Positions 18,164 through 26,461 of a DNA stretch of 64,000 nt are shown one piece after another. The stretch is from positions 256,001-320,000 of the forward strand of contig NZ_CP028918.1 in the NCBI RefSeq assembly GCF_003060865.1. The letters are read 5' to 3'. Each line of letters begins with the position of its first letter. The stretch's first letter is position 1. A model generated the notes under the pieces. It had not been told where the DNA came from. It did no database searches and was given only the letters and a program-made list of their open reading frames with translations. The DNA is from Gemmobacter aquarius. GTDB lineage: Bacteria > Pseudomonadota > Alphaproteobacteria > Rhodobacterales > Rhodobacteraceae. Both the position numbers and the translations under genes were made by a program.

Positions 18164-20266
18164 TCAGCGCGAGGGGAGTTGGCTTTGGCCGCCGATGGAG
18201 GCGATGACTTCGACGCGGCGGGTTTCAGGCAGTTCGTTGATGCCAAGGACGATGGCATCGGGCAGGTGCGGGCGCAGGAAAGCGGCAAGGCTGCGGCGCA
18301 ACTGGCTGGCCACGATGAGCACGGCCTGTTTGCCTTGGCCCGTTGCTTCTTCCAGCGCGTCGGACAGGGATTTCACCAGCGTCTGGGCAAGGCCGGTGTC
18401 GATGGTCAGGCCTTCGTCGCCCTGGCGGCGGGCGCGCAGGAGCAGTTGTTCCAGTTCGGGGTCGAGGGTGACGAGCGGCATGGGCGTGTTGATCGGGGTC
18501 ATCTGTTGCAAAAGAAGCGGGACGAGCATGGGGCGCAGCGCCTCGGCCATGTCGGGGGCTGAAAGGTTGCGGCCCGAGAGTTCGGCAAGGCCTTCGACGA
18601 TGCGGCGCAGGTCGCCGATCGGGATGCGTTCGGACAGCAGCGTGCGAAGGACGCCGGTGACGGTGTGCAGGGGCACGAGTTTGGGGACCACGGCATTGAC
18701 GAGGGTGGGCGAGACGCGGGCGAGAGTGTCGAGCAGCACCTGCACATCGTCGGGACCGATCAGGTCGGCGGCGTGTTTGTAAAGCAGCTGCGACAGGTGG
18801 GTAGCGATCACGGATTCGGGTTCCACCACCACGTGATCGTCGGCTTCCGCCTCGGCCAGCTGGTGGGGCAGGATCCAGACGGCATCGAGACCGAAGGAGG
18901 GGTCTTTGACCTCGATCCCCTTGAGCTTGCGGGCCGAGCCTGCGCCGGGAATGGCGAGTTTGCGGTCGGGGTAGACGACATCTTCACCGCGGATCACTTG
19001 ACCCACGCGGATGCGGTACTGGTTCGGCGGCAGGGTCAGGTCGTCGCGGATGCGGACGCCTGGGACGACGAAGCCCATGGCCTTGGACACCTCGCGCCGG
19101 ATTGCGGTGATGCGGGTGACGAGCGCGCCGCCGCCTTCGCCTGCGAGCGGGATCAGGCCGTAGCCGATCTGCAACGAGACGGGGGCGTGGTCGGCGACAT
19201 CGTCGGGGGTGATGCCTTCGGAGGGTTTGGCGTCAGCCGGTTCGACAGTGTCGGTGCCGGGCGCGGCGCTGTCGTCGGTATTGTTCAGGTCGGTGCGGCC
19301 GAACCATGCGATGGCGGCAGCAGCGGCGGCGGCGAAGAGGAAGACGCCCGAGGGCATGCCGGGGACGAGGCCGATGATGCCGAGTACGGCGGCGACCGGC
19401 ATCCATGCGGCGCGCAGGTGGATCTGCTTGGCGATCAGGCTACCCATGTCATGGCTGGACGAGACGCGGGTAACGATGATGGCGGTGGCGATGGAGAGGA
19501 GAAGCGCGGGGATCTGCGCGACGAGGCCGTCACCGATGGAAAGCAGCACATAGGTATGCGAGGCGTCGGCCATGGTCAGGCCGTGTTGCAGCGTGCCGAT
19601 CAGGATGCCGCCGATGATGTTGATGGCCAGGATCAGGATGCCTGCCATGGCGTCGCCTTTGACGAATTTTCCGGCACCATCCATCGAGCCGTAGAAATCG
19701 GCCTCGGCCGCCACTTCGGCGCGACGGGCGCGGGCGGTGTCGGGTGTCAAAAGTCCGGCATTCAGGTCGGCGTCGATGGCCATCTGCTTGCCGGGCATGG
19801 CGTCGAGGGTGAAGCGGGCCGAAACCTCGGACACGCGGCTGGCACCCTTGGTGATGACGACGATGTTGATGATGACGAGGATGGAGAAGACGAGGATACC
19901 GACGACGATGTTTCCGGCGATGACGAATTCGCCGAAGGCCTTGATGACCTTGCCCGCCGCGTCATGGCCGGTGTGGCCTTCGGTCAGCACGACGCGGGTC
20001 GAGGCGACGTTGAGCGCGAGACGGAAGATGGTGGCGATCAGCAAGAGGCTGGGAAAGCTGGAGAAATCCAGCGGGCGGTAGGAATAGAGCGCGACCATCA
20101 GGATCACGAGGGACAACAGGATGTTGGCGACGAAGAAGAGGTCGAGCAGCACCACGGGAAGCGGCATGACCATCATGGCGATGATCACCAGAACGCCGAG
20201 CGGCAGGGCGAGACCGGCGAGTTGCGCCTTGAGGCCGCCGGATGCGGGAAGGGTGGCAGCGGTCAT
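18164..20266 (-). CDS. flhA: Flagellar export apparatus protein FlhA
   Basis: A 700-residue FlhA, the large inner-membrane subunit of the flagellar type III export gate. About eight membrane helices occupy residues 20-320, with the conserved cytoplasmic loop motif (VSEVSARFTLDAMPGKQ, then AEADFYGSMDGAGKFVKGDA). The soluble C-terminal domain (about 350-700) includes the pair QLLYKHAADLIGPDDVQ and VTGVLRTLLSERIPIGDLR. Length is normal. The start at 20266 was taken because FlhA proteins begin shortly before the first helix. It heads the flhA-flhF-fliA operon, with a sigma-54 element about 90 bases upstream. Confidence 0.97.
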   Translation of the reverse strand: MTAATLPASGGLKAQLAGLALPLGVLVIIAMMVMPLPVVLLDLFFVANILLSLVILMVALYSYRPLDFSSFPSLLLIATIFRLALNVASTRVVLTEGHTGHDAAGKVIKAFGEFVIAGNIVVGILVFSILVIINIVVITKGASRVSEVSARFTLDAMPGKQMAIDADLNAGLLTPDTARARRAEVAAEADFYGSMDGAGKFVKGDAMAGILILAINIIGGILIGTLQHGLTMADASHTYVLLSIGDGLVAQIPALLLSIATAIIVTRVSSSHDMGSLIAKQIHLRAAWMPVAAVLGIIGLVPGMPSGVFLFAAAAAAAIAWFGRTDLNNTDDSAAPGTDTVEPADAKPSEGITPDDVADHAPVSLQIGYGLIPLAGEGGGALVTRITAIRREVSKAMGFVVPGVRIRDDLTLPPNQYRIRVGQVIRGEDVVYPDRKLAIPGAGSARKLKGIEVKDPSFGLDAVWILPHQLAEAEADDHVVVEPESVIATHLSQLLYKHAADLIGPDDVQVLLDTLARVSPTLVNAVVPKLVPLHTVTGVLRTLLSERIPIGDLRRIVEGLAELSGRNLSAPDMAEALRPMLVPLLLQQMTPINTPMPLVTLDPELEQLLLRARRQGDEGLTIDTGLAQTLVKSLSDALEEATGQGKQAVLIVASQLRRSLAAFLRPHLPDAIVLGINELPETRRVEVIASIGGQSQLPSR

Positions 20267-20354
20267 GCTGTGGCCTGTCGGGTTAAACAAAGGGGCGTGC
20301 GCGTCGTCATCTGTCTGTGTGGCCTGATCACGGGGTGGGTATCGGCTTTCGGTC

Positions 20355-20370
20355 TGCAATCGCCGTGCCA
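20355..20370 (-). promoter_or_regulatory. Sigma-54 promoter of flhA-flhF-fliA
   Basis: On the minus strand this reads TGGCAC-N5-TTGCA, a perfect -24/-12 element (spacer GGCGA). It lies about 90 bases upstream of the flhA start codon in the right orientation. The divergent flgP operon has the same element, so both would answer to RpoN and a flagellar enhancer-binding protein. Confidence 0.82.
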
Positions 20371-20468
20371 CGGGGGGTGCTTCCCCTCCCTTCGTCTGTG
20401 CCGCTGCCGGACCATGCGGAGCGGCGTGCCGCCGCAAGCCTTTCCTCTCGCTTCGCTCCGGCGAAGGA

Positions 20469-20531
20469 AGGGGGGCTTTCCGCCCCCCTCGGCGCTTGCG
20501 CGCCCCCCCGAGAGTATTTTCGCCGGGTGAA
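20469..20531. repeat. Family-A repeat half unit
   Basis: GGGGGGCTTTCCGCCCCCC, a short GCGCTTGCGCG hairpin, then CCCCCCCGAGAGTATTTT matches one half of the nested repeat at 15009-15157. It lies upstream of the flhA promoter in the divergent region. Confidence 0.6.
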
Positions 20532-20680
20532 TTCGGGGCGTGAAGTCGGGGCGTGAAGTCGGGGGAAGGTGGTGATGCGACGCGGCTTGCGCGGTGGAGG
20601 GGCCGGGCTTGCGGATGGATTGTCCGTTTGGGTCCATGCCGTTACGGTCGTGTCAGTTGGACGGGTGTGACGGTAAGCGC

Positions 20681-21121
20681 GTGAGCGGTTTTTTTGGTTT
20701 CCGGTTGCCGGTGGTGGATGGGCCGACAGCCATTTACGCAGTCAGGATGGCCGGCCTGCCGGTGTTGCTGGTTGGCGCAAGTGCGGCGCTTCGGGCGGTT
20801 CTGGAGGCGGTGCGGCCTGACCGGTCGGTCGGGTTTCTGGCAGCCTGCGTGGTGGCAGCGGTTGTGCTTGTTGCTGTCGCCTTCCGGATGAGGGCGGGGC
20901 GTGCGGCGTGGGTGCCCTTTGCGGCGGTTGCCGTCGTGGCCTGGTTCCTGCTTTGCCTGTTGGCGGCTTTCGCGACGTGGCAGTCGGCGCCGGATGTCGT
21001 GCTGGTGAGGATCACGATCTTTACGGACCTGATCGTGCCGGTGCTGTGCATGGTTCTTTTGACCGGCGGGCTGCGCGGCTGGTGGTGGCTGCGGCGGCGG
21101 GCGATCCGATCCGGGTTGTGA
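20681..21121 (+). CDS. Membrane protein of unknown function
   Basis: A protein of about 146 residues with four predicted membrane helices (about 18-35, 42-58, 65-90, 105-125) and a basic C-terminus (WWWLRRRAIRSG). No family was recognised. The GTG at 20681 is the best of several weak starts, and the true start may be further upstream. It sits between the two flagellar operons without sharing their promoters, so a flagellar role is not implied. Confidence 0.45.
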   Translation: MSGFFGFRLPVVDGPTAIYAVRMAGLPVLLVGASAALRAVLEAVRPDRSVGFLAACVVAAVVLVAVAFRMRAGRAAWVPFAAVAVVAWFLLCLLAAFATWQSAPDVVLVRITIFTDLIVPVLCMVLLTGGLRGWWWLRRRAIRSGL

Positions 21122-21139
21122 CGGGCACCTGCGGTTGCC

Positions 21140-21241
21140 TTGGATATTTGGGCGAGCGTGAAGGCGCGGCGGACTGCTGCTTTTTCTCATCCTGCATATC
21201 CCGGGGGTGAGGCGCTTGCGCCCAAGGGGGCGCAAAGCCGC
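21140..21241. repeat. Family-A inverted repeat pair
   Basis: TTGGATATTTGGGCGAGCGTGAA (21140-21162) faces CATCCTGCATATCCCGGGGG (about 21188-21207), followed by GGCGCTTGCGCCC and GGGGGCGCAAAGCC. It has the same architecture as the 15009-15157 element, placed after the membrane protein gene and just before the flgP promoter. Confidence 0.65.
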
Positions 21242-21261
21242 CTTTTTGCGATGGTTGGCGG

Positions 21262-21277
21262 TGGCACGCGGTTTGCA
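21262..21277 (+). promoter_or_regulatory. Sigma-54 promoter of the flgP-flgT-flgA-flgM operon
   Basis: TGGCAC at 21262-21267, five bases, then TTGCA at 21273-21277: an exact -24/-12 match 33 bases upstream of the flgP start codon. Transcription would begin about 12 bases further on, leaving a short leader. Confidence 0.85.
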
Positions 21278-21310
21278 GCGCGGGGGGATCATGCGATCCG
21301 GAGAGCTGAC

Positions 21311-21862
21311 ATGCGTTCGATATTCCTTTTGGTTCCGCTTGCCCTGATGGGCTGTGCGACGGCTGCGCCGACGGCGAAATCGGCTTTGCCGCTGGATGCG
21401 CGGGAAAACACGGTGCAATTGGCCGGGATCAAGGACGATCTGGATGCGGCGGACCGGCTGGCGGCGCCTGCGGTGGGCGGGTCTGGGGCTGCGGCTGTGG
21501 TGGCGCCGCCGATGATGTTTGCGCCGGATGTGCCTTCGCTCAAGGGTCTTGGGTTCGCGCAGATCGCGGGGCAGCCGGGCAAGACGCAGAACGAGAAGCG
21601 GCTGATGGCGATACGGGCGGCGAGGGTCGATGCGTTGCGCGACCTGACCGAGCAGGTGCATGGCGTGCGGATTTCCGGCACGACCACGGTGCGCGATGCG
21701 GTGGTGGCCGATGACAGCCTGAACGCCGTGGTGCAGGGCACCTTGCGCGGGGCGCGGACGCTGCGCGTCACGGCCTCGGGCAGCGACAGCTACGAGGTCG
21801 AGATGGAATTGGACCGCGATACGGTCGCCTATATCGTGCGGGCGCTGAAGGGGCGGATCTGA
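21311..21862 (+). CDS. flgP: Flagellar outer-membrane lipoprotein FlgP
   Basis: A 183-residue lipoprotein. The signal peptide ends at the lipobox LALMGC (Cys 16). The C-terminal domain (about 105-180) has the LPP20/FlgP fold signature: NEKRLMAIRAARVDALRDLTEQVHG, SGTTTVRDAV and YEVEMELDRDTVAYIV. FlgP supports outer-membrane passage of the flagellum, with FlgT. The start ATG at 21311 follows a weak GAGAG ribosome site. Its TGA overlaps the flgT ATG (TGATG), so the two are translationally coupled. Confidence 0.85.
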   Translation: MRSIFLLVPLALMGCATAAPTAKSALPLDARENTVQLAGIKDDLDAADRLAAPAVGGSGAAAVVAPPMMFAPDVPSLKGLGFAQIAGQPGKTQNEKRLMAIRAARVDALRDLTEQVHGVRISGTTTVRDAVVADDSLNAVVQGTLRGARTLRVTASGSDSYEVEMELDRDTVAYIVRALKGRI

Positions 21863-22947
21863 TGCGGCTTTGGCTGGTTCTGTTTATGGTTTTTGCCGCT
21901 CCGGTGCGGGCGGGCGATCTGTGGATCGAGGCTACCGGATTTGCCGTGCAGTCGGGGGCCGAGGATCAGGCGAGCGCCAAGCGGCGGGCGGTGGCGGATG
22001 CGCTTTTGATGGCGGCGCTGTCGGGTGGGGCGGATGTGCGCGCGCATACGGCGGTGGACCGGTCGGTCGTGACGTCTGACATGCTGATCGTGCGGCCCGT
22101 GGGACGGGTGAAGGAGCATCGCCTGCTGTCGGCGGTGCGGAACGGTGACACGTGGCAGGTGACGATACAGGCGCGGGTCGGGCTGGGGGCCGAGGGCGCG
22201 TGCCAGTCGCGGCGGCGCATGGCGATTGCGGCCTATGCGCCGCAGATCGAGGTGTCGCCCTATGCGCCCGCGTGGGCGGTGCCGCTGGCGCAAGAGGTGG
22301 CGAATGATCTGGTGCGGCAGGTCCAGCGGCATCCGATGGTCGAGGTGGTGCGGGTGACGGATCGCGCGTTGCCCGACATGACCGAGGCGCGCGAGCGGCT
22401 GGATTACACCGTGCTGACGCGCGGGTCGGTGCGGCTGGGGGCGGGCGAGCATGGTTTCGTGCCGGTGATCCGGCTGGATGTGGGCGCTGCGGGGCGGCGG
22501 GCCGCGCTGGAGTTGCAGATGGAGCTGGTGCTGATCGGCGGCAATGGCGAGGTGACGCGGGCAGTGGTTGCGCGGCAGGTGGCGCTGCCGGGGCCTTCGG
22601 TGCTGGGGCGTGCCGCCGTGCTGGTCGAGCCGAACCGCCGGCAGATGGCGGCCAAGCTGACGGCGGGGCTGGACCGCGCCATGACGGAATTGCTGGACGT
22701 CGAGACGTGCAAGCCCGTGTTGACGCATCTGGCGGTTTCGGGCGGGGCGATCAGCGCGCCGGTGGGGCGGCGGCAGGGGCTGACGATGGGCGCTATCGCC
22801 TTTACCGCCGATGGCGATGCCTCGACCGAGATGCTGGAGGTGACGGGGCTTTCGGCAAATGGCGTGACGCTGAGGCCGCTCGACCCGAACCGTCCGGCGC
22901 GTGCCTTTGCGGGGCGTCCGGTGCGGTTTGTCGAGACGGGGCTTTAG
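21862..22947 (+). CDS. flgT: Flagellar assembly protein FlgT
   Basis: A 361-residue secreted protein with a signal peptide (cleavage near VRA-GDL). The N-terminal domain WIEATGFAVQSGAEDQASAKRRAVADAL has the archetypal FlgT-N pattern and resembles FlgP. A middle domain and a C-terminal beta domain (GAIFTADGD-like segment, VRFVET) complete the three-domain layout. FlgT forms part of a periplasmic ring around the basal body. It lies between flgP and flgA, two bases before flgA. Confidence 0.82.
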   Translation: MRLWLVLFMVFAAPVRAGDLWIEATGFAVQSGAEDQASAKRRAVADALLMAALSGGADVRAHTAVDRSVVTSDMLIVRPVGRVKEHRLLSAVRNGDTWQVTIQARVGLGAEGACQSRRRMAIAAYAPQIEVSPYAPAWAVPLAQEVANDLVRQVQRHPMVEVVRVTDRALPDMTEARERLDYTVLTRGSVRLGAGEHGFVPVIRLDVGAAGRRAALELQMELVLIGGNGEVTRAVVARQVALPGPSVLGRAAVLVEPNRRQMAAKLTAGLDRAMTELLDVETCKPVLTHLAVSGGAISAPVGRRQGLTMGAIAFTADGDASTEMLEVTGLSANGVTLRPLDPNRPARAFAGRPVRFVETGL

Positions 22948-22949
22948 CG

Positions 22950-23654
22950 ATGTTGCGGGTGGCGGTGATCTTGACGCTGGTCGCCCAACCCGCTTTGGCG
23001 GGCTGGCCCGAGGGCGTGCCGGGGGCCGAGGTCGGGCGCATGGTGCGCGCGGCGATGGCGGGGGCGGGGGTGGCCGATGCGCCTGCCTTTGCCGATCCGG
23101 TGCGGGCCTATCCGGCTTGCGCGAATGATCCCGTGGTCAGCCCGCGCGGCGGCGACTGGGCCACGGCGGAAGTGCGTTGCGCTTCCCCTGCATGGGTGCG
23201 GGCGATCCGGACGGGGGCGCGGCCCGGGGGGGTGGTTTCTAACGGGGGTGCAGAAGCGGCAAGTGGGCCGCCGGTGGTGACGCTGGTGCGGTCGGTCGCC
23301 AAGGGGGCTTTGATCGGGGCGGGGGATGTTGCGTTGCGACCGATGGGCGCGCGGTCGGTTGACGGGATATTCACCGATCCGGCGGCGGTCGTGGGGCGGC
23401 GGGCGCGGGCGCATCTGGGCGAGGGGCAGGCGGTGCTGGTGCGGCAGTTGGAACCCGATTGGCTGGTGGAAACGGGCAACCCGCTTTCGCTGACCGCCGA
23501 GGCCGGGGGGCTGGCGGTTTCGGCCCCTGCCGAGGCGCTGGAGGACGGGCAGCTTGGCGATGTGATCCGTGTCGTCAACCTGTCGAGCCGCCGCGAGGTG
23601 AAGGCGCTGGTGACCGGACGGAATATTGTGACCGCGCAGACTAACATGCGCTGA
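22950..23654 (+). CDS. flgA: Flagellar P-ring chaperone FlgA
   Basis: A 234-residue protein with a signal peptide (ending LALA-GWP) and the FlgA/SAF-like C-terminal domain (about 105-234). The latter includes LVRSVAKGALIGAGDVALRPMG, VVGRRARAHLGEGQAVL and the typical ending GDVIRVVNLSSRREVKALVTG. It assists P-ring assembly in the periplasm. The start at 22950 is two bases after the flgT stop, which together with the operon context fixes it. Confidence 0.9.
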   Translation: MLRVAVILTLVAQPALAGWPEGVPGAEVGRMVRAAMAGAGVADAPAFADPVRAYPACANDPVVSPRGGDWATAEVRCASPAWVRAIRTGARPGGVVSNGGAEAASGPPVVTLVRSVAKGALIGAGDVALRPMGARSVDGIFTDPAAVVGRRARAHLGEGQAVLVRQLEPDWLVETGNPLSLTAEAGGLAVSAPAEALEDGQLGDVIRVVNLSSRREVKALVTGRNIVTAQTNMR

Positions 23655-23688
23655 GCGCGTGCCGTTAACGGGCTAAACGGAGGCTCTC

Positions 23689-23994
23689 ATGGTTGATCTT
23701 ATCTCGTCCTTTACGCCAAGACCCCGGATCGCCAAACCGGGTGAAGATGTCGGACCGTCCATCGCCGGACCCAATGCCGGACCGGCTGCCGGTGCGGTGG
23801 CCAAGCCCGGCGGCGATACTGTCGCGCTGAGTGCGGGGGCGACCGCGCTGCCTGCCGAACTGTCGGGTGGACCGCCGATCGACCTCGAGATCGTCTCGAA
23901 GATCAAGGAGGCGATTTCGGAGGGCAAGTATCCCGTCGACCTCGACAAGATCACCGAGAGCCTGTTTCAGGATTTCGTGAAGATGATGGCCTGA
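23689..23994 (+). CDS. flgM: Anti-sigma-28 factor FlgM
   Basis: A 101-residue protein. The N-terminal two thirds are Ala/Gly/Pro-rich and probably disordered, as in FlgM. The C-terminal 35 residues (DLEIVSKIKEAISEGKYPVD, then LDKITESLFQDF) match the sigma-binding helices of FlgM. It should hold FliA inactive until it is exported through the finished hook. A strong ribosome site, GGAGG, lies just before the ATG. It follows flgA by 34 bases. Confidence 0.88.
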   Translation: MVDLISSFTPRPRIAKPGEDVGPSIAGPNAGPAAGAVAKPGGDTVALSAGATALPAELSGGPPIDLEIVSKIKEAISEGKYPVDLDKITESLFQDFVKMMA

Positions 23995-24071
23995 TTATTG
24001 CTTGACTGCCCCCAAGACGGATCGGCCAGACAGGGCCGGACCAAGACCTGACCGAACCGGAGCATAGACCG

Positions 24072-24488
24072 ATGAGCCTTGGCGTGACCGCTGCGATCCT
24101 TGCCACTTTGCTGGCGGGGGTTTCCCTTGTCTGGTTGGGCCTTTTCGGGCCGGGCCTGCGGCTGCGGGGCCGTCAGCGCCTTGTGGCGGCGGCTGTGCCC
24201 GTGGCGCCTGTGGCTGTGGGCGAGGGGGCCGCGCATATGGCCGAGCATGTGGCGGCGCGGGTCGAGGGGTTGCTGACCGCCCAGTCGCAGGCGCAGGCCG
24301 ATGCGCTGGCCGACCTCAGGACCGAGATCCTTGGCCTGAAGTCGGATGTGGAATGGCTGGCGGGCGAGCGGATGATCGAGCAGGCCATAGCACTGGCGCA
24401 AAGCGGGATCGAGGCCGAGGAGATCGGGCGCGAGCTTGGCATGTCGCGCGATGCGGCGGAAACCATCGTGGCGTTCCGGCGGCACTGA
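24072..24488 (+). CDS. Membrane-anchored HTH-like protein (DUF2802/DUF6115-type)
   Basis: A 138-residue protein with one N-terminal membrane helix (about 8-28), an Ala/Gln-rich coiled region (about 50-95), and a C-terminal helix-turn-helix-like unit, QAIALAQSGIEAEEIGRELGMS with DAAETIVAF. This layout recalls the DUF2802/DUF6115 proteins found beside flagellar and chemotaxis genes; the match is by eye only. It closes the flgP operon and precedes a terminator. Its function is unknown. Confidence 0.6.
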   Translation: MSLGVTAAILATLLAGVSLVWLGLFGPGLRLRGRQRLVAAAVPVAPVAVGEGAAHMAEHVAARVEGLLTAQSQAQADALADLRTEILGLKSDVEWLAGERMIEQAIALAQSGIEAEEIGRELGMSRDAAETIVAFRRH

Positions 24489-24522
24489 CCGCGCCGCAAA
24501 GGTTAGTGAATTTACGAGTGTG

Positions 24523-24550
24523 GCGCGGCCCTTGGGGGCTGCGCTTTTTT
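24523..24550 (+). terminator. Rho-independent terminator of the flgP operon
   Basis: GCGCGGCC (24523-24530) pairs with GGCTGCGC (24537-24544, one G-U), followed by six T and a further T-rich stretch. It lies 35 bases after the last gene of the flagellar operon. Confidence 0.8.
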
Positions 24551-24589
24551 CTTTTGGCGCTGCGGTGGGCTGCGGTGGGCTGTGGCGGT

Positions 24590-26261
24590 TCAGAACAGGG
24601 TGCCTTGGGCGGTGCTGTCCACCTCGGCCGCGGCGCGTTTGAAGGTGTCGTTGCGGGCGGCGGGCAGGCGGTGGGCGCGGTCACGCAGGGAAAGGGCCTC
24701 TTCGATGGTGACGATCTGGATGCGGGGCACGGCGGGGAAGCCTGCAAGCTGGTATTGGCCCGCGCCTGCCGCTTCGGTGACCATGGGTTTGGTGGGTTCG
24801 GTGAGGGTGAGGAAGATGCCCACCTGCGCGCCTTCGCGTTCGATCACGCCGCGCAGGTCGCGGATCTGGGCCACGCCGACATTGTCGCCCGCCTTGACCG
24901 ACACGATGGCGCGGCCTTCGTGTTTGGGGCCGAACCAGATGTTGCCGTCGATCCCCTTGTCGGCCCCGCGCTTGGACAGGTTGCCCGGCTGCGCGCCGAT
25001 CAGGGCGAGCGCCCATTTCTCGAACTCGAAATAATGGGCCGAATTGTCGCGGCCCCGGCGGGCGAGGTTGCGGGCACCTTCGAGGTCTTGGGGGACGCCG
25101 TGGGTGATGAAGACGAGCTGTTCGGGCATGTCGCGGTAGGCATCGCGCAGGCGCTTTTCGATCAGGCCGATGGCAAGGTGGGTGACATCGATCCCGATCC
25201 AGCGGCGACCGAGTTTCTGCGCCGCATGGACGGTGGTGCCGCAGCCACAGAACGGATCAAGCACGGTATCGCCGGGGTTGGACGAGGCGTTCAGGATGCG
25301 TTCGAGCAGGGCCACGGGTTTTTGGGTGGGGTAGCCTAGGCGTTCTTGGGCTTGGGAGTTGATCGGTCGGATATCATCCCATGCGTCTGAACAGGGGACG
25401 CCGGGCATCTCATCCAAATACCGTTTGTATTGTGGAACACCGCCGGGCTTAGTTTGAATTATGCGCCCTTCTTCGATCAAGGCTTCCATGTTTTCGCGTG
25501 AATAGCGCCAATGGCGGAAAACTCCCATGACTTCATAAAAGGCGTTACCTTTCGACGCTCCGCCCGGTCCTGTAAGATTATCCAAACGATAAAGCCGTCC
25601 GTTCTCATCTCGGTGTCTGTATTTAGTATCAACGTATGTCGCATCATAGCCTGTGAACGGCTGATTGAAAAATTATCTGGCCTTTCCCCGCTTTTTTGAA
25701 GCGTAAGATAACGTCACGGACCCGTGGGAAATGTTTTGCGCCTTGTTTATAGTCAGCCTTCGCAGTCGTGCGATGCCAACTAATTTCGTTTACATAGTTT
25801 TCCGCCCCAAACACCGCATCCAGCAAAATCTTGAGGTAGTGGCTCGCCGTAGGGTCGCAGTGCAGGTAGAGGCTGCCGGTGGGTTTCAGGACGCGGTGCA
25901 GCTCGATCAGGCGGACGGCCATCATGGCGAGGTAGGCCATCATGTCGTTGTCGCCCAGAAACGAGCGGATCGCCCGCAGCATGGTGCTGGCTGCGGCATT
26001 GCCGGAGCGCATCACATCGCCAAAGGCTTCCTCGGCGCTGTCGTTCCAGTGCCATGTGTCGTCGAAAGCCTCGATCTGCGCGGCGCTGGTGCTGCCCTCG
26101 GGGCCTTTGAACAGGATGTTGTAGCCCGCGTTGGAATTGAACGGCGGGTCGAGGTAGATCAGGTCAACGCTTTCGGTCTGGATGCTGTCGCGCAGGACGC
26201 GCAGGTTGTCGCCGTAATACAGGTGGTTTGCCCCCAGAAGGGGTCTTTCCGGCGCACTCAT
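24590..26261 (-). pseudogene. Site-specific DNA methyltransferase with Mrr-like tail, frameshifted
   Basis: A beta-class amino-methyltransferase. Motif IV YLDPPFNSN lies near the N-terminus, the target-recognition region is in the middle, and motif [16 protein letters not shown] follows (FxGxG late). The first part starts at MSAPERP (26261) and the second resumes in another frame. The break is a run of five A on the plus strand (25668-25672). One base fewer joins [20 protein letters not shown] into an uninterrupted 556-residue protein. The last 170 residues carry [11 protein letters not shown] and [10 protein letters not shown], resembling an Mrr/PD-(D/E)xK nuclease core. The centre (about 25330-25800) is clearly more AT-rich than its surroundings, which suggests foreign origin of the recognition domain. 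Confidence 0.88.
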
Positions 26262-26461
26262 TACTTTTATCCCGAACAACTCGTACCGATACGGACAAGA
26301 TGGCTGCGCCTTGGGGTTGTGGCAAGGGGGCTGTGGGACGAGTGGACCGGCGGCAACCTGCTTGGCGTGGAACGGCATCGCTTTGCGCAAGGCGGGGGCT
26401 GGGGTAGCCTTTGGCCAAGCGGGGGCTGACGGGTGGCCGAGAGCGCGGCGGGGGGCGGAAG

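Noticed and set aside
18665..20530. Long plus-strand frame opposite flhA
   Set aside because: Asp/Gly-rich translation typical of the antisense of a GC-rich gene; flhA is unambiguous.
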